In this document: positions 26,309-37,034 of the stretch, piece by piece
Position numbering within the stretch: the first letter of the stretch is position 1
Layout: each line of letters opens with the position of its first letter
Origin: Elmis aenea
Lineage: Eukaryota; Arthropoda; Insecta; Coleoptera; Elmidae
Length of the DNA: 64,000 nucleotides
Assembly: GCA_947652605.1 (NCBI GenBank)
Contig: OX393578.1
Coordinates: 3,224,001-3,288,000 of the forward strand
Reading direction: 5' to 3'
Translations under genes and position numbers: made by a program
Notes under the pieces: generated by a model
Database searches by the model: none
What the model was told of the DNA's origin: nothing
What the model saw: the letters and a program-made list of their open reading frames with translations, nothing else

Positions 26309-28641
26309 GTTTGTAAACGGAACATAATATTTGTGTCAGTTTTCCGCCGAAATCACTGCACCGTCCCTTCACGGGCATAAACGCGACTCAAACAGGTATT
26401 CGATGTAATCTCGGCGCTTTAGTGCACGGTCTGCGCGAGGATAATTCGCCTTCTTGTATCGAAGCAATAATCCGGAAGATGATGAGTGTCGCCCATTAAG
26501 CGGGTCCGGAATGAGAGCTCCGGGTGTCTTCCTCCGCTCGTAAACCGAAGCACCTCCCAAGTACTATAAAGCGTCGTAACCTTTACAACTTAGTTAAACT
26601 GCGCGCGTACATCACATACGATTGAAAATAATAACCATCAAAGCGATATAAAAAAAATAATCGTTCAATACCTAGAGGGAGAATAAAGTCGTTTTTGTTT
26701 TTAGCTCTACAGGGTGATTGATTGAGACCGGGACTTAAAAATATATGAAGAATGAAAAAGGGTATGGATCTGAAATTTTGGTTATGACTATAATGGCATC
26801 TGATCTGTTTATTGAAAGTATTTTCAAGAGCGCGACACTTCCGGAAATACCGGAAGTTGACGTCTACTTTCTTATTTCAAATACAATGGTCTATTTTTTA
26901 TTGCGTATTTGGATTTAAAACGTTATTTTAACAGGACTTTTATTAGCATTCTCTATACCTAAGTGCAGTCATTTTTTAGATTTTTGGACTTTTTGAATTT
27001 TTTGTATTTTCATCGTGATGCTTAATATTATCTAACACCGCCATTTTTGAAGAAAAAACGCTTAAATTTTGACCATGCCTAGAAGAAACCTTGGAGTACA
27101 TCCTGGAATTTTTGCAATCGATGCATTACTTACAGGGTCTCCAAAATTTAATTTTCTTTTAATACAACTTCAGATCACTAAAACTCGTTTTGTTTTAAAT
27201 ACAATGGCCAAACTTTTTTTTCATTTTCTAATGCAAAATTACATTCTGCGTCAATCTGTATTAGCGTTTCCTATACCTATCTGCAACAATTTTCGAAATA
27301 TTGTCATTTCCAAGGCTTACTATTTAAAAATGATGCAATTTCTCTTAACTTTATCAAAAATTCTTAATAACTCGAAAATTGTTGCAGATAGGTATAGGAA
27401 ACGCTGATACAGATTGATGAAGAATTTAATTTTGCATTAGAAAATGAAAAAAAAGTTTGGGCATTGTATTTGAAAAAAACGAGTTTTAGCGTCTAAAGTT
27501 GTATTAAGAGAAAATTAAATTTTGGACACCCTGTAAGTAATGCATCGATTGCTAAAATTCCAGGATGTACTCCAAGGTTTCTTCTAGGCATGGTCCAAAT
27601 TTAAGCGTTTTTTCTTCAAAAATGGTGGCGTTAGATAATATTAAGCATCACAATGAAAATCAAAAAATTTTCAAAAAAGTCCAAAAATCTTAAAAATTAC
27701 TGCACTTAGGTATAGGGAATGCTAATAAAAGTCCCTCTAAAATAACGTTCTAAATTCAAATACGCAATAAAAAATGGGCCATTGTATTTGAAATAAGAAA
27801 ATAGACGTTAACTTCCGGTATTTCCGGAAGTGACGCCGTATTGAAACTATTTTTAATAAACAGATCAGATACAATTATGGTCAACCAAAATTTCAGATCC
27901 ATACCCTTTTTCATTCTAAATATATTTTTAAGTCCCGGTCTCAATCAATCACCCTGTATATCGCTAGTGTATCATTAATACTGGTAGTTTTTCCTAAATA
28001 AAAGATTCCGTTTTCAAAAAAAGCGAGTGATTTCTGTGAATAGAGGCGACATCAATCAGGGTTGTCAGTGGGTAATGGCGGTTGCCATGTCCGAGATGAA
28101 AGTCGCGCATTAGCGGTTCCTGCATTGTTCGCTCCCATGGACGAGCGAAATTACGCAGAACATCGGACTACGCACTAATCGGATTCATTTTATTTTAAAT
28201 CTTAATTCCCGCATAAGTTTGTCACATCCGAAAAGTTTCTTTTATACTGGATCGGAATCCTCGCGTAAGCTCAGTTCCGTCGGAATCGATTCCGGTATTT
28301 TCTGTTCTGCTGGAGACAGGCGAAGAGAAATTGCCAAAGCCATTGACCTACGCGGGCCGATCCATCACACGCCGTAGACAATCGGGCAGGGAAACCCTCT
28401 CTGACAGCCTTTACGATCGGGGGAGAGATTTTCACTCGCCGAAATGAAACCTTAGTGCAGGGCCTGACTGGACTTACAACGTGTCCGTGGTCTTATTTAT
28501 GATATTGATGGCTAGTGCAAAGTCTTGTTCGCGTCGCGTGCACTAAGTTTCAATTAGCGGGTCCGGTGCAGGACGGTCTCAGTACGACACGGTCCTAGGA
28601 CAGTGTGTGACTCTCCTAAACAGTTTTTTCTCCGCACGCAG
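26309..28641 (+). other. hth: hth intron, 2,333 bp, containing a long palindrome
   Basis: The donor is at 26309 and the TCTCCGCACGCAG acceptor ends at 28641. The sequence 26309-26700 and 27960-28641 is GC-richer and low in repeats, with no open frame that fits hth. The middle 1.25 kb is the palindromic element described separately, so more than half of this intron is transposon-derived. Confidence 0.85.
26710..27956. mobile_element. 1,247-bp palindromic mariner-like foldback element
   Basis: The ends are CAGGGTGATTGATTGAGACC on the left and its exact reverse complement on the right, each flanked by TA, the target of Tc1/mariner transposons. The two halves are inverted copies almost to the centre: TATACCTATCTGCAACAATT near 27274 pairs with 27377-27396, leaving a spacer of about 67 bp. 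The arms are therefore about 590 bp with few mismatches. A second CAGGGTCTCC/GGACACCCTG pair at about 27134 and 27533 lies symmetrically inside, so the element may be a nested one. No transposase is recognised. Open frames inside are by-products of the palindrome. Confidence 0.85.
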
Positions 28642-28784
28642 GACCTAGTGGAGCCTACAGCCCCGACGCTACCATGGGCTACATGATGGACGGACAGCAA
28701 ATGATGCATCGGCCGCCTGGTGACCCCGCCTTCCACAACCAGTACGCACACTACCCCGCGGAATACTACGGCCATCATCTGTGA
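28642..28784 (+). CDS. hth: homothorax, last coding exon (C-terminal tail and stop)
   Basis: After completing a Gly codon shared with the previous exon, the frame reads PSGAYSPDATMGYMMDG, QQMMHRPPGDPAFHNQ and YAHYPAEYYGHHL, then TGA at 28782-28784. The MMHRPPGDP and YYG.HL endings are, as I recall, the hallmark of insect Hth rather than vertebrate MEIS. The exon continues one base past the stop to 28785, where the donor G|GTAAGA begins. The tail is Met/Tyr/Pro-rich and follows the DNA-binding domain. The frame is intact and in phase with the two upstream exons. Confidence 0.96.
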
Positions 28785-28785
28785 G

Positions 28786-29901
28786 GTAAGAGTCCACGAA
28801 TACACTCAACCATTTTCCCAAACTACCATCGCGTACCCTCTTCAAGACACCGATGTTATACGCGTACTCCACATTCAATCAAATTAATTAAGAAATCTAA
28901 TGTAAACGTTGTGGGTACATTCTTTTTTACCTGTTGACTCAAAATTATAAAATATCTCTGTTTCGTGAGAGCCAGTAGTGTCTATTGTCAATGGTTCACA
29001 AATACAGTTTGTTTTCTTGAAGAAGAAAAACGACCTCAAACCTGACCATTATTTATTTGATCAGTGAAAGAGGGTCAAGGTTGGTTAAAGCTTTTTTTTT
29101 AAATAAGTAATAAATATGACGGCAATATAATACAACGACATCGAATGGTTGGCAAAAAGTGACAATAGACACTACTGGCTTTCGCGAAACAGACAAGTAG
29201 CATCTCTTGATAAATTTGAAATTTGTCTTCGTTTGGCTTAACTAATAATTAATTATTAAAAACGTTATTTCCTAGTTAACCCATTTTTTTAGTGATATAG
29301 TTCTTCATTTTCAAGATCTAAAAGCTTTTAAATATGTATCTTCCAAACAACCATAACCATTAAACTTTTCAAAGAGTCTACTAAGGCGATTTTTTGCCAT
29401 TTTATACATTCCTGTTTTTGACATTAAATGAATAAATATGTCTCTTAAATCTTTTTGAAGAGATTCAGTGACTAAAAATTGTATTCCAGATCTTTTCTCT
29501 TTTGAGTATTTCTACTTTAACAACTATAATGAACTCCTTACTACATGCATTATTTAATTGTTCTAAATTTAAACAAGAATTTTAGAGCTGTAAATAATGT
29601 CGAATCTTCTCTACCAAGTTATTTATTGCTATTCTTTAAGCCCATAACATTGCTAACAATATTTCGGCAATTTTAATGTACTCGTCATTCCAAACGTTAT
29701 AGAAATGCACTGTTCAATATCGAAATTATTTTGGAAAGTTTATCTTAATGGGTTCCTCTTGTACCTTTCGGTGTCGAGGCATGCTTTTCTATTTCTGTAT
29801 TATGTTTCTCCACTCCTGCCTATCGTTAGCTAATTGTGGCACATCTCTCCAGCTGAATGATGTACTAGATGATGCTAATGCTTTTTTTTTGTTTGTTTCA
29901 G
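28786..29901 (+). other. hth: intron in the hth 3' UTR, 1,116 bp
   Basis: GGTAAG follows the stop codon directly, and a long T-run with TTTGTTTCAG ends at 29901. The exon junction would lie 1 nt after the stop codon, too close to trigger nonsense-mediated decay by the usual distance rule. Its content is AT-rich, with an antisense non-LTR relic at 29748-29862 near the acceptor. The assignment of 29902 as the next exon start is inferred from the acceptor alone. Confidence 0.65.
29748..29862 (-). pseudogene. non-LTR retrotransposon ORF2 extreme C-terminus
   Basis: On the minus strand one frame reads FSWRDVPQLANDRQEWRNII, then QK, a stop, and KSMPRHRKVQEEPI. This is the conserved tail of a widespread insect non-LTR ORF2 family. 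The same tail (SWRDVPQL) forms the unit of the tandem array at 55085-55866. It sits about 40 bp before the hth 3'-UTR acceptor and antisense to hth. Confidence 0.75.
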
Positions 29902-30732
29902 GTTAGACGTATACAACGACAATGAACATTGAACTACGGAACTTTTAAATGTGATTATTCTTTGTACAAATGTAAATGTAGTGCCCCAGTGTTTAGTTAA
30001 TGGGAAGGATTTGTACAAAAAGTATTAGGTGCATAGACAACTCGTGCGAATGTTGTACATAGTGGTGCGAGCCGGCCCCGGAGCGGCCGCGGACTCCTTA
30101 ACAATGTGTATACACTGTACACGAAGACTCTGGGACAACCCGCCTTTAAGTGATGTGGTCTCGTAGCTTAGGTTCCTCGATGTTACCTCCTCATCCCACC
30201 CGGACGACGCGTCCTCCCGTCGCCAAGCGGGCCGTCCTACTTGTAAGGACGCCCGCCAGCAGCTGCAGGACGCGTCGACATCCATCCTTGGTCCTCTCAC
30301 TCTGCCGAACCGATTTACTTAAAGAATCTTCAAAAAGTACCCCGCGTACAAGAAATATTTCGAGGTTGTGCTGTTGTAAAAATAATAGTTGTTATATCTG
30401 TTGCGATTTTTTTGCTATTTCTTATTAAAAAGCGACCCGATCCTTGTCCCAATACACGATATACGTAAGTTACTGAACCTAGGTGTGTTAATTACACGAC
30501 ACTGCTAGCGTTATATCAGTACACATCAAGTATACAGAATGTCGCAAAGTCTCAGGTGGTTTCATGGCTGAACCCAGCAACCGATAGAAAAATTTATCGC
30601 GCACGCATTATTTAATTCACATAGACTGCTGTATTCTTGCCAGTGCGGACGACTGCCGCCGCCAAATCCATTGGGCCGCGGCAGGAACTAAACCGCCCAA
30701 TGCAGAGACTTGGCCTGTAGATCTCGTTCCCG

Positions 30733-30738
30733 GAATAA
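30733..30738 (+). terminator. candidate proximal poly(A) signal AATAAA of hth
   Basis: A canonical AATAAA hexamer in CGGAATAAAACAATCG, 830 bp into the 3'-UTR exon. It would give a short-UTR isoform if used. Confidence 0.4.
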
Positions 30739-31547
30739 AACAATCGTATACTCGAAAATTGTTTCGTTATTTATAATTATTATTGTATAGGTTAGTGGTG
30801 AGATTAGCTGTTTCCTGGGGCGAGATCTGCGCCCGATTGCGCGCTAACGTTCCTCTCGAACGCCGATACGGTATACGACTTTGGTGATGTAGTTCTTTAT
30901 TTAAAGTATAATATAATAGTTTTAAAAGTACGAGGGGATCACGCCGCAATCGTAACGGCCGAATCGCGACTATCGCCTGCCCATTTTGTTGATACGTTAC
31001 CCATGTTGGCAGGAGGTAGCGGTGCACCGTCCGTTTCGGCGCGGTCAGGGCATCGCCGGCTCCATCTATGTATACCATTTATCCTCAAGACATTATAGTT
31101 TTTGAATATTTATTGTCACATATTGCCTGTACTGCTGATGTATACTGGCCGGCGGCCCTGCCACAGCAGGTGGGGTTCCGAGTCGCTCTGTGCCCTGGTC
31201 CAGACCTAATATAGTGCAATTTGTTATGTTAATACTTTGTTAGTTAATTTAGCACACGAATGGGTATTGTTTGTTCTGAGTCTCGGACTACGTACGGAGG
31301 GACTCACAGACGTCCTGGTTTTCGAACCCGGACGTCTCGCACCCACCTTGAGAAAGAATTTTAAATACCTCCAGTAATAAATATTGGCTGTTCGTTTTAA
31401 GTGATTTCCATCATTGTTCGCCTTATCCAATGTATACGAAACTAAATCAATACAGATCAATGAGAATATCGTACCTCTGTGTTATGTATGAGAGGAGACT
31501 TTATTGTGTTCTGCTTTTTAATGAAAGTATATAATATATATTATAAT

Positions 31548-31553
31548 AATAAA
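31548..31553 (+). terminator. candidate distal poly(A) signal AATAAA of hth
   Basis: The hexamer lies in TTATAATAATAAAATGATCA, with T/G-rich sequence 40-70 bp downstream, before repeat-derived sequence begins. It is the best candidate for the main 3' end. Confidence 0.45.
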
Positions 31554-31811
31554 ATGATCATGGGACGACATACCTCTACACTAATTTGGTAACGCTGTGT
31601 CCTCTGTATAGTGTTTTTTGAAACGTCAGCATTAAATGCTACATCTTGTGTACTTACACTGTTGTATTTTTTTATATCACCTTCCATTCCGCATCCCCAA
31701 TAATCCTGCATCATAATTACGACGCAACTCGGTGATTCTCAACTGGTGAATCTACCCCAAGTGATCCGAAACAGTTAGACTTTCCAAGTGTTTGAAAGAC
31801 AACGTAATTCG

Positions 31812-31972
31812 TGTGTATATTAGCCAAAAAGCCGTTAAAATCGTATGTATTATGTGTTCGTAGAAAAAGTAAGCTACATAACACGAGTTGTAAAGCAATT
31901 ACGCACTCGTGGAAATTACTTTTCCACTCATGCGTAATATGCTTCTTACAATTCTTGTTATGTTATATACTA
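31812..31972. mobile_element. hairpin MITE, copy B (same family as 8731)
   Basis: GTGTATATTAGCCAAAAAGC, then CGTTAAAATCGTA, matches the reverse complement of 8900-8945. Next comes ATTATGTG.TCGTAGAAAAA and GTAAGCTACATAACACGAGT, the arm of copy A. The right arm (31930-31972) is much more diverged than in copy A. Together the two copies define a family of at least about 215 bp in opposite orientation. Confidence 0.75.
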
Positions 31973-31975
31973 TTA

Positions 31976-32677
31976 AAGCGTTCATTGAATTTTTTGAATC
32001 TCTTTCGAACCCATCATTTTTTATCAACCTGCAGAATTTGTAAATATTCTTAAAAGAAAAAATTTCGCAAACTTCCTTTGCAAAAACACGTTTTTTAATT
32101 GTTTTTTTTTAAACGGAATCCTTGTAGTTTCCGAGTAAAATAATAGCATCCAAAAATATAACCAAGGCGAGACGTTTGTTATTTTATAAGTGCGTGCTGT
32201 TTCGAAAAATGTTAAACAAAAAGTGAATATAAATAAAGTGCCGTGCCAAATGTGCTTAAAAAACTTCGAGAAACAAAAACAGGAATTAAAAACACAATAA
32301 AACGCCTACTCTAATAAAAATGCACCTGCCAGGCGAACACTTCTTAAAAAAACAAAATCGAAAACGCTACAAATCAAGATTTAAAAAAGAGTTGCGCGTA
32401 TTTTTCTATCTTAACTTTGTAAAATAAACGATTCAATTAAAGGTGCTCAAAAAACACATGAATAAATGAACAAATATAGCATTAAAAATAATTGCAATAA
32501 GATTCTTTAAAAAAACTACAAAAAAGAAGTTTTTTAGAACGATTTTTTAGAAACAAAGAAGATTCTTGAAGCAGTTGCAAGGGAACGAAAGAAGTTTCTT
32601 AAGTAAGTATTATTAATTCAAAGTTTGAAATATTTAAGTTAAGTATTTATTGATTGGTGGAAATATATTTAAAATAC
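31976..32677. other. AT-rich intergenic sequence, A-rich in the second half
   Basis: Long A and T runs are frequent and no open frame has a recognised domain. Short words such as AAAAACACAATAAAACGCC do not repeat. I see no gene or element in it. Confidence 0.6.
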
Positions 32678-33840
32678 CAGGGCTGGCCTGATTTAAATCA
32701 GCTGATTTTTTAAACTTAAAATCATGATTTAAATCAAACTTTATTTTTGTTTTCACGATTTATCGTCACACGTCACATAAATTAAATGCACGTTTTACTT
32801 CCACCCGCTGAACAAAAACGCCGGAAATATTGCCTATTGGCTTCTTATAGGCCAGGGAGAAATAAAGTTTCTAGTTAGAGACGCAGTCCGGTAGATTTAC
32901 TTCGTAAATTTTCACAATAATAATTAAATTTAGAGTCAAAAGCTCTACAGCCTCAATCAAAAAGTCTGCAACAATTCAAAGTTTTTTATTATCGATTTCT
33001 CAGAAAATTTTATTCCTGATAAAAGTTGATGCATGACCTAAAATTAATTTTGAGATGAAAAAAAAAATCATATGACACTAGATTTTATGTATTTTAAAAA
33101 TATTCGCAAAAGTAAAGTGCATTTATTTTAAAACTTACAAAAAAATTCATGGGAGGAAATTGTTAAGAAATCTAAAATATATAAATACGAAATTTGACGT
33201 TATAATTTCATTTTCGAATTTTATAGTAGTGTCAATATTCAAAAAGTTTGCAACTAATAGATGAGTTTTTTATTATCGATTAATCGGAACATTTTATTCT
33301 TGAGAAAAATTGGTGCATGGTCTAAAACTCATTTTAAATGTAAAAAAGCTCGATAAAAGTTCATTCAACACTAGCTTTTAGCGATTTTAGAACAATTTTC
33401 AAGATTAAAGTGCTCTTGATTAAGGAGTTTATAAAAAAATCAAAGGAAAACAAAACGATAATTTGTTTAATATTATTTTTGAATTGTAAACAACTTTTTT
33501 TAAACTTTTACAAAAATTTTAAAATAAGAGCTCTTTACACTTTTCAAATTTTTCTAAAATCGTTTAAATCTAGTGTTATAAGAATTTATATTGAACTTTT
33601 TTTAACTAAAAATTAGTTTTAGATCATGCACCAACTTTTCTGAAAAATAAAATTATTTAAGAAACCAATAATAAAAAGCTTTTTGCAGACTTTTTTATGT
33701 TAAAATGACTATAATAATAAAAATTGAAATTTTAACGACAAATGTCACCATTGGTCGTGTTTTTGAAATCCGAACAGTCGTTCTCTATGGAGTTTTTTTT
33801 TTGTAACTCTTTAAATAAATTCTAAATTTGCCCAACCCTA
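32678..33840. mobile_element. non-autonomous hAT-like foldback element with target duplication
   Basis: The left end is CAGGGCTGGCCTGATTTAAA and the right end, reversed, TAGGGTTGGGCAAATTTAGA. The flanks TAAAATAC (32670-32677) and CAAAATAC (33841-33848) match at 7 of 8 bases, the 8-bp duplication expected for hAT. Inside are three copies of a module carrying AAAAAGT.TGCAAC, TTATTATCGATT and TTGGTGCATG.TCTAAAACT: at about 32960 (+), 33241 (+) and 33526-33700 (inverted). The last two can form a long stem. No transposase is present. Confidence 0.75.
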
Positions 33841-34024
33841 CAAAATACTAACAAAAATGTTTTTATTAATAAAACATATAAACTCAAAGATTTTATTTAC
33901 CTTTCATTATCGGTGTAAGAGATAAAACAATAGAAACAAGCTAAACAACAACTAAAACTATGCATTACACATTTCATAAACAGGATGAAATTCCTCACAA
34001 TTGTAAAAGGGTTTATAAAATTTT

Positions 34025-34231
34025 GGTGCTTGTTATATAGGACAAACTAAACGAAATATTAAATAATATCGGATGAAAGAACACATTGAATATACAAAAT
34101 TACACCAGAAAAATAAATTAGCATTCGCGGAACGTTCGTGCAACACAAAACATTTGATAGACATTGACAAAGCAAACATTTTGCTAGAGATGAAAAGAAG
34201 AGAGTGTAGAAACTGGGCTAGCCTTGAATGA
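34025..34231 (+). pseudogene. Penelope-like element fragment, GIY-YIG endonuclease domain
   Basis: One frame reads GACYIGQTKRNIK, stop, YRMKEHIEYTKLHQKN, then KLAFAERSCNTKHLIDIDKA and NILLEMKRREC. CYIGQT and the following R..EH are the GIY-YIG core as found at the C-terminus of Penelope-like retroelements. Homology seems to begin upstream near 33975 in a shifted frame. There is at least one stop codon, and the RT part is missing. The fragment starts about 135 bp after the hAT-like foldback element. Confidence 0.75.
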
Positions 34232-36894
34232 AATACCTTTCGAAAAAATTAAGTGATTTTTACTTAAATGTATCCATGTTATATGAGTTTGTATTTCTAC
34301 CAGTAAATTATCTACAACGAATTACCTCAAATTATAATCTATTAAATTTATTAGCTTTAATTGGAATCTAAACTCTGTGCATTTTGCACTAATGCATCGG
34401 AAAGTAAGGGGTGAGAAAGCAAAGAAGCTGATAACTTTGCAATTTAACTTCCGCGGAAGCAACCATATCACACTAATTTCGTCTGTATATATAACGCCGT
34501 GTTTAAATGAAATAGCAGGTAAGTTTGTTCCACGCCTTACAATTATCAGAATTGATTACAGCTGCAGGAACTTCACCGAGCAGTTCAAGATGGCGTCTGT
34601 AGTGCAATAGCATAAGGCCACCAGCAACTACTAATTTAAACAAACCGACACATTTACGATGCAGTTCTGTCTTTTCTAGCCTTAAATAAGCGACGTTAAT
34701 TAACGGTTAAGTAACACCCGGTGAATCTACTAATTTGCAAGTATTTCCTCCTAAGTTAGTCATCGTTTTCGGAGGTGCTGCTTACATTTCGAAGAAACGC
34801 ATTGCCGAAATTATGGGGTCTAGCATTAATTTATACAGCGCGTATAACGCGTTAAACGAAATCTCACTAAGTTTACTTTAGGTTATGCATAGCTACCAAA
34901 AGTCACATGCGTGTAAAAATCCCAGCGCCAGTTCTTGCCTTCGTTCAAGTACTGCCTTTACAGTCCACAAACAAGTTCATGAATTGATTCGATAACTGCT
35001 GGGACATACCCTGTAAATACCAATCGACTAATTTAACCACCATATTTAAGGATAACTGTTACTTTATTACATAAATGAAGAAAAAATTAAATAAAAATCC
35101 TTTGAAATGTTGTAGTGCAACCTAGTTATTGGCGTAAAATCAAATTTAATGGCGATAAGACCTAATAAAGTAGTTGTAATTTATTACATACGCTAAGGCA
35201 ATACTCACTTTCATTTTAAAATATAAAACGACAGTGTAGTTTAAAAACAAAATCTTTTCGAGGTATTCCAAAATTTAAAATTATAATCACCAACACGCTA
35301 TAACCAGTGTCAATTCCAAATATGGTCACAAAATCCCGTGTACTATTTGCAGAAATCCATCTCGATTTTATGAACTCTAAATATTTTAATAGCCCAACTT
35401 TAAGTCGAGTTGATTATAATGTATAGACCCGTGATTATAATGTATAGACCCGATTGATCGATAAAGTTTATCAAAATAGTGTTGCTCAAAATGTTAATCC
35501 CGTAAAAGAATGTATTTTAACTGCTTGGAATGAGATCCATGATACCAGAAACTATCAATCAGGGACGAATAAGATTTAAACCAGTTCTGACTAAAATGGA
35601 TATAGTTTTAAACGTTTATTAAGTTGGAGACACCTATTTAATTTATTTATTTGTATTAATGTCTCAGAATTTTTACAGAGATTAGGAGATTAGTTTTTAA
35701 GAGGTTGATAATTGCACTAATTTATAAATTTATGTTTTTGCAGATGCTCACATCAGGATATTAAACTCTGTTGATTTTAATGCTTGACTATGAATGTTCA
35801 AATTTTCTAAGTAAGCCCTATAAAAATTCCAATAAACTTTAAAACTATTTAATAATTTATTCCGGTATCTATTAATGCGTTTAGAGTAAAATTCGATCGA
35901 GTGTTTAAAAAAAAAAAAAAACTCACCGCCTTCGCCCGGATTCGTCCCGGACTTTCCGTATTAATAACTCAGAATCTAAGCTCAAAAGGCAATGAAAATT
36001 TAACACCGATTTCACGAAAAAATATTTTAAATCACGATTTTCGCTGCAGCTCCATTTCTCGTTTGGTGTTTTATTAATTCTACGTTTAATAACGTCGGAT
36101 TCTGCAAATCAAATAACAAACACAATCGCAATGAAAATTTGTAGTCCTATTAATTATCGAGTTATAGTGATGCCGATTAATTTTCATGGTACGGTTTCAT
36201 AGCCAACCTAATCGATTTTATGAACTATGTCAAATTCGTTACTTTCCATAAATTCAAGAATATGAGTTTAATGTGCAATTATTTGGCAAATTCACACGAT
36301 TATTCAAAAATGAACGTAATCGCTTTTCATGCGAATTTTTTGAGAACAGAAAGTTTATTATAAAGTTTCTAATAATCAAATTTTGAACAAAACAAAAATA
36401 GTTACAGCTAATTTTCGTTACAACAGAAGTCATTTTTAGTATTTATAGTATTAAAATCAAGATATGAAATGGTTATTTACCAAATTAGTTCATAGCAGTT
36501 TAACTGTCAAAATTTTGGAAGAGGCATTTCCGAAAAAATAGCAAAGTACTTGGGGAGAAACGAAAAATCGTGAGATATAATGCATGGGATTTATGAAAGA
36601 GTAGGAATAAAAAAGCGCCGAAAAAGCTCTTGCATAGCATGCGACGAGAATGCCATAACAGTTACAAAATGTAAAGAATAAAGAATTAAAAGAAATAATG
36701 ACAAAAACACACTTTTTTGCTAATAACTTAAGACCTTGAAAAATTTTGAAATGGTTTTGTTTTTTAGTGACAACCCCACATAAAACCGGTAGTATTTTAT
36801 ATTGATGCAAAGCTAAAATAAAGGCGGTCAAAAATATTAAATAAAAAATGGGGTATTGCATTTGAAATTTAAAAGTTGCTATTAGTTCCAGAGA
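34232..36894. other. intergenic sequence with a GC-richer island at 34380-35030
   Basis: The island has few repeats and mixed composition and is a candidate regulatory piece. The rest is AT-rich. A 21-bp direct repeat is listed separately, and 35900-35960 has a long A run followed by a CG-rich stretch. No coding sequence is recognised. Confidence 0.5.
35411..35452. repeat. 21-bp direct repeat, two perfect copies
   Basis: TGATTATAATGTATAGACCC plus G occurs twice head to tail, at 35411-35431 and 35432-35452, without a mismatch. Confidence 0.9.
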
Positions 36895-37032
36895 GGTGAC
36901 TCACCCTGTATATTTGAAAATATTTTTATCGTGTTCGGAAGAAAAAACTGTATGAAATAGCGTTTGAATCAACTTTCTATCTCAAACCCTTAAGCCACAA
37001 TCGACCGATCCCGCATTTATGACTCACTCTGT
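36895..37032. mobile_element. two solitary mariner-like terminal repeats
   Basis: GGTGACTCACCCTGTATA at about 36895-36912 and ATGACTCACTCTGTATA at about 37018-37034 are the CAGGGTGAGTCA type of terminus seen at the right end of the element at 38392-39492. No matching left ends are nearby, so these look like deletion relics. Other lone ACCCTGTA ends lie near 165, 7290, 35010 and 57961. Confidence 0.5.
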
Positions 37033-37034
37033 AT

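Larger units (their letters stand above)
29902..31575 (+). other. hth: homothorax 3' UTR exon (end estimated)
   Basis: The exon starts after the TTTGTTTCAG acceptor. The sequence is low in repeats and GC-richer, with several non-homologous open frames on both strands, which I treat as chance. Possible poly(A) signals are ATTAAA near 30424 and AATAAA at 30733, 31376 and 31548. The last is followed by a GT-rich stretch (31592-31616), so I place the distal end near 31575. A repeat (31812) starts soon after. Use of one or more of the proximal sites cannot be excluded. Confidence 0.55.

Noticed and set aside
27069..27407. 112-codon open frame in the palindromic element
   Set aside because: It lies across the palindrome centre, and its translation shows no transposase motifs. 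The mirrored strand gives similar chance frames.
30025..31078. Several open frames of 90-100 codons on both strands in the hth 3' UTR
   Set aside because: No domain, no splice context, and they overlap on opposite strands in GC-richer UTR. They are by-products of composition.
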